64,000 bases of DNA from NCBI RefSeq assembly GCF_002879865.1, contig NZ_PNXY01000008.1, positions 62,001-126,000 on the forward strand. Direction: 5' to 3'. A program made the translations under genes and the position numbers. The notes below the pieces were generated by a model, which worked only from the letters and a program-made list of their open reading frames with translations, was not told the DNA's origin and did not search any database. Source of the DNA: Paraburkholderia rhynchosiae (lineage in GTDB: Bacteria > Pseudomonadota > Gammaproteobacteria > Burkholderiales > Burkholderiaceae). Of the stretch, positions 25,570 through 34,785 are shown one piece after another (position 1 is the stretch's first letter; the number at the start of each line of letters is the position of its first letter).

Positions 25570-27543
25570 ATGGTTGGCTTAACCAGATTGAGGGAAGCGT
25601 TGTCTGTTGCCGAAGGAGACCCCGAACTCGTGCGTTCGCAGGTCCAGGCGTTCGGCCGTCAGATTCCTCTTCTCTATTTCATCCTGATCGTCAATACGAT
25701 GGCCGTCACGATCACGCATCTGCACTGTGCGCCAGCGTGGCTCTGCATCTACGTCCCCGGCGCGCTTTGCATGTTGTGCATTGTGCGATGTGTGCGATGG
25801 TGGCGTTCCCGGCATCACGTGCTAACTCACGACAAAGCCGTGCCCGAGTTGCGCAAACTCGTCTGGCTCGCCGGCATTTTAGGCATTGCGTTCACCGCCT
25901 GGTCGCTGATGCTCCTGCCATACGGCAACGCCTATCAACAGGCGCAGGTCGCGTTTTACATGGCGACGACCGTGGTGGGATGCGTATTCTGCCTGATGCA
26001 CTTGCGCGTGGCCGCATTGCTTTTACTGTCGATAGTGATCCTGAGCTTTGCAACGTTCCTAGTGTTCACCGGGTCTCCGGTTTTCATCGCAATGGCGATA
26101 GACATGACGCTCGTGGGACTCGCACTTGCTTTCATTATTGAACTGTATTACCGGACGTTTTCAGGTGTCGTGCATGCACAGCGCGAATTGCAGGCGAGTC
26201 AGCAAAAAACCCAACGGCTCAGTGACGACAACTTCCGCCTTGCAAGCATCGACAGCCTCACCGATCTGCCCAACCGCCGCAGCTTCTTCGCTTCGCTGCG
26301 CGCGTTGTCCGAACAGGCGCTCGGCACGGGCGGCGGGTTCAATGTCGGCCTGATCGATCTTGACGGCTTCAAGCAGGTCAACGATATCTACGGCCATGCG
26401 AGCGGCGACCTCGTGCTCCAGGAAGTCGGCCTGCGGCTGCTCGCGCTGGAGGAGCCCGGCATCTTCTTCGCACGGCTCGGCGGCGATGAATTCGGCGTGG
26501 TCGCGCAACACAAGCAGTCGAAGGAGACGCTACTCGAATTGGGCCAGCGCATTTGCGACGCGCTCAGTCAGCCCTATCGGGTAGCGGGCAATATCGCGGA
26601 ACTATCGGGCACGATCGGCTGGGCCGCATTTCCCGATGCCGGCACGACCGTCACCCAGGTGTTCGAACGCGCGGACGCGGCGCTCTACGTCGGCAAGGAA
26701 AGCCGCCGCGGCACCGCGGTGATTTTCTCGACGGAACACGAGACACGCATTCGACGCTCGAGCCTCGTCACGCAGGAATTACGTCACGCCGAACTGGAGT
26801 CGGAACTCTTTCTGGAGTTTCAACCGATTTCGGATGTCGTCACTAAACGTACGATCGGTCTTGAAGCGCTCGGGCGATGGCACAATCCACGGCTTGGTGC
26901 GGTCAAGCCGGAGGAATTCATTCGGATTGCAGAACGCACCGAAGTCATTCTACGCATTACCGAAGTGCTTTTGCACAAGGCACTCGCCGAAGTCCACAAC
27001 TGGCCGTCCGATCTCTATCTGTCGTTCAATCTTTCCGCCATAGACATTTCGACCTCAGCCCGCGCTCGTCGCCTGATTGATATCGTTGAGGCAAGCGGTG
27101 TGCCGCCGCATCGCGTGTCGTTTGAAATTACCGAGACTGCCGTGACCCGCGACTTCGAACAGGCTCGCTCGGCCCTCACGATGATCAAGCAGGCCGGCTG
27201 CCGCGTTTCGCTCGACGACTTCGGCACCGGCTATTCGAGCCTCAGCTATGTGCATCGCCTGCCCTTCGACTCGATCAAGATCGATCGCAGTTTCATGACC
27301 GACGTGGACTCCAACAGCGCGTCGAAGAAGATCGTCAAGTCGGTACTCGACCTCTGCAAGAATCTTGGGCTCGAATGCGTGGTGGAAGGACTCGAAACCT
27401 CGTCGCAGGCGGAAGTGATCAAGGCATTGGGCGCACGCGCGGTGCAAGGCTATCTGTTCAGCCGGCCCATGCGTTCGGGCGCCGTGTCCAGTTATTTGCA
27501 GTCGGCGCTCGAACAGGCGAATGCTGCCGAGGCGCAGCGGTAA
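25570..27543 (+). CDS. Membrane GGDEF-EAL cyclic-di-GMP signalling protein
   Basis: A 657-residue inner-membrane protein with six or so membrane segments in residues 33-195. A GGDEF domain follows (about 225-385), with an intact GGDEF at 304-308 and TDLPNRRSFF, then an EAL domain (about 405-650). The EAL signature at 432-434, NLSAIDIS, EITETAV, DDFGTGYSSL, KIDRSF and VVEGLET are all present, so phosphodiesterase activity is expected. No RxxD inhibitory site sits in front of GGDEF. Which activity dominates is unknown. The ribosome site is weak (GGGACGGGA). Confidence 0.92.
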   Translation: MVGLTRLREALSVAEGDPELVRSQVQAFGRQIPLLYFILIVNTMAVTITHLHCAPAWLCIYVPGALCMLCIVRCVRWWRSRHHVLTHDKAVPELRKLVWLAGILGIAFTAWSLMLLPYGNAYQQAQVAFYMATTVVGCVFCLMHLRVAALLLLSIVILSFATFLVFTGSPVFIAMAIDMTLVGLALAFIIELYYRTFSGVVHAQRELQASQQKTQRLSDDNFRLASIDSLTDLPNRRSFFASLRALSEQALGTGGGFNVGLIDLDGFKQVNDIYGHASGDLVLQEVGLRLLALEEPGIFFARLGGDEFGVVAQHKQSKETLLELGQRICDALSQPYRVAGNIAELSGTIGWAAFPDAGTTVTQVFERADAALYVGKESRRGTAVIFSTEHETRIRRSSLVTQELRHAELESELFLEFQPISDVVTKRTIGLEALGRWHNPRLGAVKPEEFIRIAERTEVILRITEVLLHKALAEVHNWPSDLYLSFNLSAIDISTSARARRLIDIVEASGVPPHRVSFEITETAVTRDFEQARSALTMIKQAGCRVSLDDFGTGYSSLSYVHRLPFDSIKIDRSFMTDVDSNSASKKIVKSVLDLCKNLGLECVVEGLETSSQAEVIKALGARAVQGYLFSRPMRSGAVSSYLQSALEQANAAEAQR

Positions 27544-27591
27544 GTAAATTGCCGTGAGGTGACGCCCCGAAGGTGGCGCGCCGCAAACAGA

Positions 27592-28320
27592 CTATCGGGG
27601 CGCGGTGTCGTACTCCAGCTTCGGATACCAATCTCGGCCACGACCGCCGGGTGTCATGTCGAGCACGGTCCAGATCGGCATTACATCAGGAGCGCCACGC
27701 GGGTCCTGTCCTGGGTCGGCAGCCCACGGGCCCATTTCCTCGGCCCAAAAATGCCGCACTGTATCGCCGGATCGCGTGAACACATTGAATGCGGGTACGT
27801 CGTCGCCATTGGGACCTTCCGCCGCGTAATCGCGATTGAACGTGTTTCCCGCCGACGAATACAGCCGCAAATGCCGCCAGCCACGCTCTTTCCTGAATGC
27901 GACGAGCTTCTCTATCGGCGAGCGGCCAATCACCGCAAACGCGACGCGCTGCAGTATGTCGGGCATTTCGCCGTCGTACGCGCTCAGCAGCGAAGTGCAC
28001 ATCGGGCAGGGCCGTTCCCGTTGAGGACCGAACATCCAGTTATAGGTGACGAGTGTGTCGTGCGTGCCGAACATCTCGGAGAGCGTGACGGGTCCTGTTT
28101 CGCTTTCGAAACGATAGTTCTCTGGTACGACGCCGCCGGGCGGCAACGCGCGGCGCTGCGCGGCAACCCGTTCGATATGGCGGCGCAATTCGATTTCTTC
28201 CGCGAGCAAATCGTTGCGCGCACGGCGATATTCAGCGCTTTCGCCGGGAAAGCGCCGCGGCGAGTCGGCAAGTTCGCGGGCGGGCTTCAGCGTCTGTGCA
28301 GATTCGTTCAGGTCAGTCAT
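27592..28320 (-). CDS. DUF899 thioredoxin-like protein
   Basis: A 242-residue cytosolic protein of the DUF899 family, which has a thioredoxin-like fold. FGTHDTLVTYNWMFGPQ, then a CPMC pair, and the conserved end stretch with WTVLDMTPGGRG are visible. The start at 28320 has an AGAGGAGA site. A neighbouring AhpD-like gene on the same strand suggests a shared thiol-redox theme. The reaction is not known. Confidence 0.88.
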   Translation of the reverse strand: MTDLNESAQTLKPARELADSPRRFPGESAEYRRARNDLLAEEIELRRHIERVAAQRRALPPGGVVPENYRFESETGPVTLSEMFGTHDTLVTYNWMFGPQRERPCPMCTSLLSAYDGEMPDILQRVAFAVIGRSPIEKLVAFRKERGWRHLRLYSSAGNTFNRDYAAEGPNGDDVPAFNVFTRSGDTVRHFWAEEMGPWAADPGQDPRGAPDVMPIWTVLDMTPGGRGRDWYPKLEYDTAPR

Positions 28321-28455
28321 CAGCCATCTCCTCTGTAAGGAACAGGACAAGGGCGTGCGGATGCGGCTCGCGCATCGCCGCCCATATAGACACGACGAAT
28401 GAAGCAGTGGTGAATCGACAGCATGGGCACGTCGTTCTGACTTCAGCAGCCAGGA

Positions 28456-29061
28456 CTATTTGGCCGGCGCATCCGACGCGGGTTTCGGCACGCGTCCCAT
28501 CAAATAGAACTCGTCGTTGGGACGCATCGACATCACATTGGCCATACGATTGGACAAACCGAAGAACGCCGTAATCGCGGCAATGTCCCAGATGTCTTCG
28601 TCGGAAAAGCCATGTTCGCGCAAGGTCAGAAAATCGGACTCGTCGACCGTGCCCGATTCACGGCATACCTTTAAAGCAAAATCGAGCATCGCCTTCTGTC
28701 GTGCAGTGATGTCCGCCTTGCCATGATTGACGGCAACCTGATCGGCAAGCAACGGCGCCTTTTCGTAAATGCGCAGAATCGCGCCGTGCGCAACAACGCA
28801 ATAGAGGCAATCGTTTACCGCGCTGGTGGTCACCACGATCATTTCACGTTCGCCCTTCGTGAGGCCGCCCTCCTTCAGCATCAACGCGTCGTGATAGGCG
28901 AAGAAGGCGCGAAATTCATCGGGCCGATGTGCGAGCGTGAGAAACACGTTCGGCACGAATCCGGCTTTCTGCTGCACTTCGAGAATGCGCGCGCTGATGT
29001 CGTCGGGCCATTCGCTCGGTTCCGGCACGGGGTAGCGGCTGATCGGCTGAAGATTTGCCAT
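28456..29061 (-). CDS. AhpD-like peroxidase-related protein
   Basis: A 201-residue member of the alkylhydroperoxidase D/carboxymuconolactone decarboxylase superfamily. The redox motif DCLYCVVAHG gives C85, C88 and H92, as in AhpD. The two-domain length fits the 'uncharacterised peroxidase-related enzyme' group. It is divergent from a LysR gene 163 bases away, its probable regulator. The start is preceded by an ACGGAGACACAG site. Confidence 0.88.
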   Translation of the reverse strand: MANLQPISRYPVPEPSEWPDDISARILEVQQKAGFVPNVFLTLAHRPDEFRAFFAYHDALMLKEGGLTKGEREMIVVTTSAVNDCLYCVVAHGAILRIYEKAPLLADQVAVNHGKADITARQKAMLDFALKVCRESGTVDESDFLTLREHGFSDEDIWDIAAITAFFGLSNRMANVMSMRPNDEFYLMGRVPKPASDAPAK

Positions 29062-29224
29062 GCTGTGTCTCCGTTATAACGCTTCATGTGAAAACGATTG
29101 TAGCGCTGGCGCGTTGTGCTGCGTTCGCGCGCGAGCCCGCTCCGGATAAACGCAATCAACTCTTCCCGAACTGCCGGCAATCCGGTATTTTCGATCGATT
29201 CATCCTCGATGTGCGAGCGCGTTC

Positions 29225-30190
29225 ATGGACCGTCTGGAAGCAATGTCGATTTTCGTGGCCGCGGCGGAAACCGGGAGTTTTTCGGCCGCCAGCCGCAAAC
29301 TGAGCACACCGCTGCCTACCGTGAGCCGCAAAGTCGCAGAGCTGGAAGCGCATCTGAACGCGCGCCTTCTGGTGCGCTCCACGCGCAAGCTCACGCTAAC
29401 TGACGCGGGCGTGGCTTATCTCGCTGCGTGCAAACAGATCCTCGACCAGGTCAACGAAGCCGAAGGGGCCGCAGCGGGCGAGTACAGCACGCCGCGCGGC
29501 GAGCTTGTGGTGACAGCGCCGATCGTATTCGGACGGCTGCACATGCTGCCCGTTATCAACGAGTTCCTCACCACTTTCCCCGACATTGCAGTGCGGCTCG
29601 TGCTCGCTGACCACAACCTGCATCTGCTGGACGAACATATCGACATCGCATTGCGCATCGGCAAATTGCCCGACAGCAGCATGATCGCGACCCAGGTCGG
29701 CACGGTACGCCGCGTGGTCTGCGCGAGTCCCTTGTACCTCGCGCAGAACGGTGGACCGCAAACGCCTGCCGATCTTGCGCGCCTCGCCTGTGTGATTTTC
29801 GACTCCTTGCCTTCGGGCTCCGTGTGGACCTTCGCGCCGGGCGGAGGGCAACAGCAAGCCGTGCCAATTCGTCCGCGGCTGTCGGTCAATACGGCGGAAG
29901 CGGCCATCGACGCAGCGATTGCCGGCGTGGGGCTGACGAACGTGCTGTCGTATCAGGTAGCGCGCGCCGTCGATGAAGGCGAGCTGAAACTGGTTTTGCG
30001 CGACTTCGAATCCGAGCCGGTGCCTGTGAACGTCATGCACACCGGGCAAGGGAAATTGCCACTGAAAACACGCAGTTTTATCGACTTTGCCGTGCCGCGT
30101 TTGCGCGCGGCGCTGGCGGAACGGAAGGAAAAGCCGCGAGGGAAAGATGTGGCGCGTGGCAAGCAGAAACGTGCGTCATCGAGCCGATAG
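29225..30190 (+). CDS. LysR-family transcriptional regulator
   Basis: A 321-residue LysR regulator. The helix-turn-helix is at about 1-60 (MDRLEAMSIFVAAAETGSFSAASRKL, LPTVSRKVAELEAHLNARLLVRSTR), with a substrate-binding domain at about 90-295. The end is a lysine/arginine-rich tail of about 25 residues. It is divergent from the AhpD-like gene, which it may control. The inducer is unknown. Confidence 0.92.
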   Translation: MDRLEAMSIFVAAAETGSFSAASRKLSTPLPTVSRKVAELEAHLNARLLVRSTRKLTLTDAGVAYLAACKQILDQVNEAEGAAAGEYSTPRGELVVTAPIVFGRLHMLPVINEFLTTFPDIAVRLVLADHNLHLLDEHIDIALRIGKLPDSSMIATQVGTVRRVVCASPLYLAQNGGPQTPADLARLACVIFDSLPSGSVWTFAPGGGQQQAVPIRPRLSVNTAEAAIDAAIAGVGLTNVLSYQVARAVDEGELKLVLRDFESEPVPVNVMHTGQGKLPLKTRSFIDFAVPRLRAALAERKEKPRGKDVARGKQKRASSSR

Positions 30191-30291
30191 CGCTTTAAAG
30201 AAGGCACGATAACGACGGCTCGGTCGTCTAGACTTTGCTTCATGGCGGGCACAGGCAACCAACATGCCGGCCGAATTGGAAAGGAGCCACT

Positions 30292-30708
30292 ATGGCCAAC
30301 GTCTTGCATGATGCCCGCGCGACCATCGTCAAGGTGCGCCCCGACGAGACAATGGCGACTAGCCAGCGCTTGCCGTATTTCGTCGGCATTTCCGCCGGCA
30401 CTGCCGGAAGCACGGTATTATCGATGTACATGGTCGTCGTGCCGCCAGGGGGCCATGCGGAGCCGCACTGCCACGCCGACTATGAAACGGCGATCTACAT
30501 GCTCGAAGGCAGGGTCGAGACGCGCTATGGACCCGGCCTGCGCGAATCTGTGATCACCGAGGCGGGCGATTTCCTGTTCATTCCGCCTGGGGTGCCGCAT
30601 CAACCGTTCAATCTCGACGAGACAGTTGCCGCGCGAGCGATCGTGGCGCGCAATCAGGCGGACGAACATGAGCGCGTCGTGCCGTATGATCCTGCCGCGG
30701 ACGCGTAG
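30292..30708 (+). CDS. Cupin-domain protein
   Basis: A 138-residue single-cupin protein. Motif 1 is PGGHAEPHCHADYETAIYMLEG, with metal-ligand-type histidines and glutamate. Motif 2 is GDFLFIPPGVPHQPFN. The start at 30292 has AAGGAGCC upstream. Such small cupins include isomerases, dioxygenase-like and binding proteins, so the substrate is open. It is the last gene in its direction before a convergent alcohol dehydrogenase gene. Confidence 0.88.
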   Translation: MANVLHDARATIVKVRPDETMATSQRLPYFVGISAGTAGSTVLSMYMVVVPPGGHAEPHCHADYETAIYMLEGRVETRYGPGLRESVITEAGDFLFIPPGVPHQPFNLDETVAARAIVARNQADEHERVVPYDPAADA

Positions 30709-30810
30709 TGCCAAACTGCGCGCAACAGCACAACAACAATCGGGCATTTCGTTACGGCAGTCCGTTGCAGCGCAATCAGGGCTGCGAGCAGCGCCCAGTA
30801 CCTTTGACCA

Positions 30811-31797
30811 TCATCGCATGCACAGCACGGCTGCTCCCGTGACTCTACCGTCGCGCAGATCGTTCAACGCACGGTTTGCGTCCGTGAGTGCATAGCATGT
30901 GGTTTCGATTTGCAGAGGCACGTCGCCCGCGAGTCGCATGAAGGCATGACCGTCGGCGCGCGTGAGATTGGCAACCGAACAGATTCGCCGTTCGCCCCAC
31001 AAGAGGTCATAGGGAAAGGACGGGATATCGCTCATGTGGATTCCGCCGCATACGACGATGCCGCCCTTGGTCACCGCCTTCAGCGCCGCCGGCACGAGCG
31101 CGCCGGCGGGCGCGAAAATGAGCGCGGCGTCGAGTTCTTCTGGCGGAGTCTCGTCGCTGCCGCCGGCCCAGTGCACGCCGAGCCGCAACGCCAGCTGCTG
31201 TGCAGCAGTGTCCCCCGGACGCGTCAGCGCGTACACCGTGCGCCCCTGGTAGCGCGCGACCTGCGCGACGATATGAGCCGCTGCGCCGAACCCGTAGATG
31301 CCGATTCTGCGCGCGTCGCCCGCCATGCCGAGCGTGCGATAGCCGATCAGGCCCGCGCACAGGAGCGGCGCCGCTTCGACATCGGAATAGCGCTCGGGCA
31401 GATGAAAGCAGTAACGGCTATCCGCGACGGTGCGCTCGGCATAGCCGCCGTCGATGGTATAGCCCGTAAAGCCCGGCTCGTTGCACAGGTTCTCGCGGCC
31501 GCTCGCGCAATAGCGGCAATGCCCACAGGTGTGGCCCGTCCACGGTACGCCGATGCGGTCGCCCGGCTTGAATCCGTCGACACCGTCGCCCAGCGCCGCC
31601 ACCGTTCCGACGATTTCATGGCCGGGAATGACAGGCTGTTTCGGATGCGCCAGTTCGCGGTCGATCACATGCAAGTCGGTGCGGCACACTCCGCAAGCAT
31701 GAATGTCGATCAGCAACTGACCGGCCGCCGGTTGCGGATCGGGCACCTGCATCTCGCGCAGCACCGCGGCGCTTCCGTCGAACACCATTGCGCGCAT
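30811..31797 (-). CDS. Zinc-dependent alcohol dehydrogenase family protein
   Basis: A 328-residue medium-chain dehydrogenase. The catalytic zinc ligands are in CGVCRTDLHVID and IPGHEIVG. The structural zinc loop is CGHCRYCASGRENLC. A Rossmann segment IGIYGFGAAAHIVAQVA follows with a slightly altered GxGxxG. Zinc-binding alcohol dehydrogenases oxidise alcohols with NAD(P); here the substrate is unknown. A GGAGAG site precedes the ATG. Confidence 0.9.
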   Translation of the reverse strand: MRAMVFDGSAAVLREMQVPDPQPAAGQLLIDIHACGVCRTDLHVIDRELAHPKQPVIPGHEIVGTVAALGDGVDGFKPGDRIGVPWTGHTCGHCRYCASGRENLCNEPGFTGYTIDGGYAERTVADSRYCFHLPERYSDVEAAPLLCAGLIGYRTLGMAGDARRIGIYGFGAAAHIVAQVARYQGRTVYALTRPGDTAAQQLALRLGVHWAGGSDETPPEELDAALIFAPAGALVPAALKAVTKGGIVVCGGIHMSDIPSFPYDLLWGERRICSVANLTRADGHAFMRLAGDVPLQIETTCYALTDANRALNDLRDGRVTGAAVLCMR

Positions 31798-31893
31798 ATC
31801 GCTCTCCTTCGCGAGGCGAATAAGCGTGACGCCGCTGGGCGTGCTCGCGGACTTCCCGGCGCCGTTGCGCCAGCCGGATACCTGCCGTTCGAC

Positions 31894-32076
31894 TTACTGG
31901 CTCGCGCCCGATGCCGCGCCCATGCGTGGCGCCACCGTGTCGCTCGTCGCGGCCGGCCCACTCATGCCCGCCGTTCCCGCAGTGTCGTTCGAGGCGGTGC
32001 GCTTGCACGCCACCGTGCCGCCCGCAAGCGCCGCGATCAACGCGGCCGCTATCACCTTCCTTAGAACTGGTTCCAT
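31894..32076 (-). CDS. Small putative lipoprotein
   Basis: A 60-residue protein with a short basic start, a hydrophobic stretch (VIAAALIAALAGG) and a lipobox-like TVAC followed by a Ser/Thr/Ala/Gly-rich mature part. Three ATG codons lie in tandem after a GTGAGGAG site; the third has the best spacing. It sits upstream of the alcohol dehydrogenase gene on the same strand with 96 bases between. Lipobox position -3 is threonine, which is unusual, so lipidation is uncertain. Confidence 0.55.
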   Translation of the reverse strand: MEPVLRKVIAAALIAALAGGTVACKRTASNDTAGTAGMSGPAATSDTVAPRMGAASGASQ

Positions 32077-32482
32077 CATCATCTCCTCACCGGCTGCAGG
32101 CCTCGCGCCTGTCGTCGTTGCGCAAGCCCTCAACCACTTCAACACATCGTGCAGAGGTCTGTCACTCTTCTGCACGAACGCTGGAAACCAAGGCGCGACC
32201 GGCATGCCGACGCGACACGGCTTCGCAATGCGCGGCCGTCTTCCGTCCCTGTACAAGTTGCAATCGCGTGTAAAAACCGGTAACGAATACACGCTATGCG
32301 TTTCGCCCCGTGCATCGCGCGCGCGGACGCCAGATCGCCGATGCGTACCCGCACAGGTGGTTCATTGCTTGCGAGTTCACGTTCAGGGTGAAGTACGGCA
32401 ACGCATACCGGGGACGCATGCATGACTTGCGCCCGGTCCACCGTGGCCGTCATGCCATCGCATACGTTAGGGAGGAGTCAGC

Positions 32483-32875
32483 ATGCGCAAGACAGACCGG
32501 CTGCAGCGCATCGAGGAAATCCAGTTGGCGCTCGCAAGCGCCTTTGAATCGCCAAAATCGCCCAGCGTTGCAAGCTACGACGAAGGGGCTACGCTTTACA
32601 TCCAGTTGTCGTGGGTTCTCGAATCGCGCGGCGATACGTCTCTCGATGCCCGTTGCGTCGTGACCCTCAGGTTTTCGCAGACGCAAATCGACTCGTACGC
32701 GGACATGGACACCGCAAAACGCCAAGTGATCCAACAGCGGCTCAAGGCGGCCGTGCAGAAGCGCTTCGGCGAATCGCAAAGCCCGCCGGCGCGTGAGGGC
32801 GACTGCGCGATCGAGATGAATGTCGACGACAGTCTGCTCAATCTGCCCGATGAGCCTTACTCGATCGCACCGTAG
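32483..32875 (+). CDS. Burkholderia-type small conserved protein (DUF3022-like)
   Basis: A 130-residue cytosolic protein. The pattern RIEEIQLALASAFESP, then SYDEGATLYIQLSWVLES, then RCVVTLRFSQTQIDSYADMDT resembles DUF3022, a family I know from Burkholderia genomes. The function is unknown. A GGGAGGAG ribosome site precedes the ATG. It overlaps the start of the SulP gene by 26 bases or more, so the two are probably coupled. Confidence 0.6.
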   Translation: MRKTDRLQRIEEIQLALASAFESPKSPSVASYDEGATLYIQLSWVLESRGDTSLDARCVVTLRFSQTQIDSYADMDTAKRQVIQQRLKAAVQKRFGESQSPPAREGDCAIEMNVDDSLLNLPDEPYSIAP

Positions 32876-34640
32876 CGGCGGTACAGGCGAGCGCCGCGCG
32901 TCGCGCAAGGATGCCGCTGTTGCGGGCCGGCTCGCGCGTTGGGTACCGTCCCTCGTGTGGATGCGCGAATATCGGCCCGCTTCCCTGCCGCACGACGCTA
33001 TCGCCGGCGTGACGCTGAGTGCCGTGCTCGTGCCGGCGGGGATGGCTTATGCCGAGGCGGCGGGAATGCCCTCCGTCACGGGCCTATATGCATCGCTCGT
33101 AGCACTGGTCGCTTACGCGCTGTTCGGGCCGAGCCGCATCCTGGTACTCGGACCCGATTCGGCGCTGGTGGCGCTGATTCTCGCCGCTGCCATGCCGCTC
33201 GCGCATCGCGGCGGTGCACAAGCGGTCATGCTGGCAGGCGCACTTGCGCTGCTTTCCGGAGGGCTCTGCGTAGCGGTCGGCGTGCTGAAACTCGGCTTTA
33301 TCGCCGACCTTCTTTCGACGCCGATACGCCACGGCTATCTCAACGGCATCATGCTGACGATCATAATTAGTCAGTTACCCAAACTGTTCGGTTTTCCCGT
33401 GAAGGGCGAATCGTTTCTCGCACAGGTGCGCGAACTCGCGCGCGGCGTGATGGCGGGCCAGATCAACGGCATGGCGCTCGCTATCGGCGCGGCTTCGCTT
33501 GCAATCATTCTGGCCTGCCGACGCTGGGCGCCGAGAATGCCCGGTGTGCTGATCGCGGTCGCCGCGGCGACACTCGCTGCATCATTCGCCGATCTCGCCG
33601 CACGCGCGGGCATTGCAGTCGTCGGTAGTTTGCCGCGCGGTCTGCCATCGATTCAGTTTCCGATGCTCGCGCTCAACGAATGGCTGGCGCTATGCACGAC
33701 CGCAGCCGCGATTGCGCTCGTCACGCTCACCGACGTCACCATGCTGTCGCAGACTTACGGGCTGCGTAGCGGTGGACATGTCGATCGCAATCAGGAATGT
33801 TTCGCCGTGGGCGTCGCGAATGTCGCGGCGGCGCTGTTTCAGGGCTTTCCCGTCAGCGCCAGCGGATCGCGCACGCCGGTTGCCGAGGCCGCGGGAGCAG
33901 AAACCCAGGCCACCGGATTGGTGGCGGCCGCGATTGTGTCGGTCCTGCTACTGTTCGCGCCACAAGCGCTGCACAATATGCCGCAAGCCGCGCTTGCTGC
34001 TGTCGTCATTGCGGCTTCGCTGGCATTGCTGGAAACACGCGGCGTGCTGCGGCTCTACCGGCTTCGGCGTGGTGAACTCGTTCAGGCATTGGTCTGTTTC
34101 CTCGGCGTCGTGCTATCCGGCGTCGTGGCCGGTGTGGGTATCGCGTTAGCGCTGGCCGTGCTGATGTTTCTCTGGCGCGCGTGGCGGCCCTATGCAGCGG
34201 TGCTCGGGCGCGTGGACGGCGTAAAGGGCTATCACGACATCTCGCGGCATCCCGACGCCCGGCGCATTCCTGGCCTCGTGCTGCTGCGCTGGGATGCGCC
34301 GTTATTCTTCGCGAACGCGCAGATCTTTCGCGAACGCGTGCGGCGCGCAATCGACGACGCACCGGACGCGACTCGCTGGATCGTCATTGCCGCGGAGCCG
34401 GTGACCGACATCGACGTCACCGCTGCCGACATGCTGGCCGAACTCGACGAAGAACTCGACGCCATGCAGGTTCAACTCTGCTTTGCGGAATTGAAGGGGC
34501 CGGTCAAAGACAGCCTCAAACGCTATGGAATTTTCGAGCGTATCGGCGAGCGCTATTTCATGCCGACCGTGGGGCGCGCGGTCGGCGATTATCTGAAGGC
34601 GAATCGCGTCGAGTGGCACGACTGGGAAGACGACGCGTAA
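32850..34640 (+). CDS. SulP-family anion permease with STAS domain
   Basis: A 596-residue inner-membrane transporter of the SulP/SLC26 family. The N-terminal signature region DAIAGVTLSAVLVPAGMAYAEAAGMP precedes ten or more membrane segments to about residue 445. The C-terminal STAS domain has VLLRWDAPLFFANAQIFRERV and DVTAADMLAELDEEL. The likely substrate is sulfate, bicarbonate or another anion. The start is ambiguous: ATG codons at 32820 and 32850 are both inside the preceding gene, and neither has a clear ribosome site. Confidence 0.9.
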   Translation: MSLTRSHRSGGTGERRASRKDAAVAGRLARWVPSLVWMREYRPASLPHDAIAGVTLSAVLVPAGMAYAEAAGMPSVTGLYASLVALVAYALFGPSRILVLGPDSALVALILAAAMPLAHRGGAQAVMLAGALALLSGGLCVAVGVLKLGFIADLLSTPIRHGYLNGIMLTIIISQLPKLFGFPVKGESFLAQVRELARGVMAGQINGMALAIGAASLAIILACRRWAPRMPGVLIAVAAATLAASFADLAARAGIAVVGSLPRGLPSIQFPMLALNEWLALCTTAAAIALVTLTDVTMLSQTYGLRSGGHVDRNQECFAVGVANVAAALFQGFPVSASGSRTPVAEAAGAETQATGLVAAAIVSVLLLFAPQALHNMPQAALAAVVIAASLALLETRGVLRLYRLRRGELVQALVCFLGVVLSGVVAGVGIALALAVLMFLWRAWRPYAAVLGRVDGVKGYHDISRHPDARRIPGLVLLRWDAPLFFANAQIFRERVRRAIDDAPDATRWIVIAAEPVTDIDVTAADMLAELDEELDAMQVQLCFAELKGPVKDSLKRYGIFERIGERYFMPTVGRAVGDYLKANRVEWHDWEDDA

Positions 34641-34646
34641 TTGCGT

Positions 34647-34780
34647 TCACACTGACGCAAGCACTTGCAACTGATGCGCGGCGAACATGGGATCTTGAAT
34701 TCGCAGACGTCCATGGGCGGAGGTCGACCATCTTCTCATGCAGCCGTGCCGGGCAGGCCAACTCCTCAAGCAATGCGCGA
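34647..34780 (-). pseudogene. Possible remnant of a TetR-type regulator C-terminus
   Basis: Two minus-strand frames carry matching pieces: LLEELACPARLHEKMVDL, then after a frame change GRLRIQDPMFAAHQLQVLAS and a stop. The combined pattern resembles the last two helices of AefR/AcrR-like TetR regulators. No DNA-binding domain is present. This is a tentative reading of a short stretch. Confidence 0.3.
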
Positions 34781-34785
34781 CCCGG

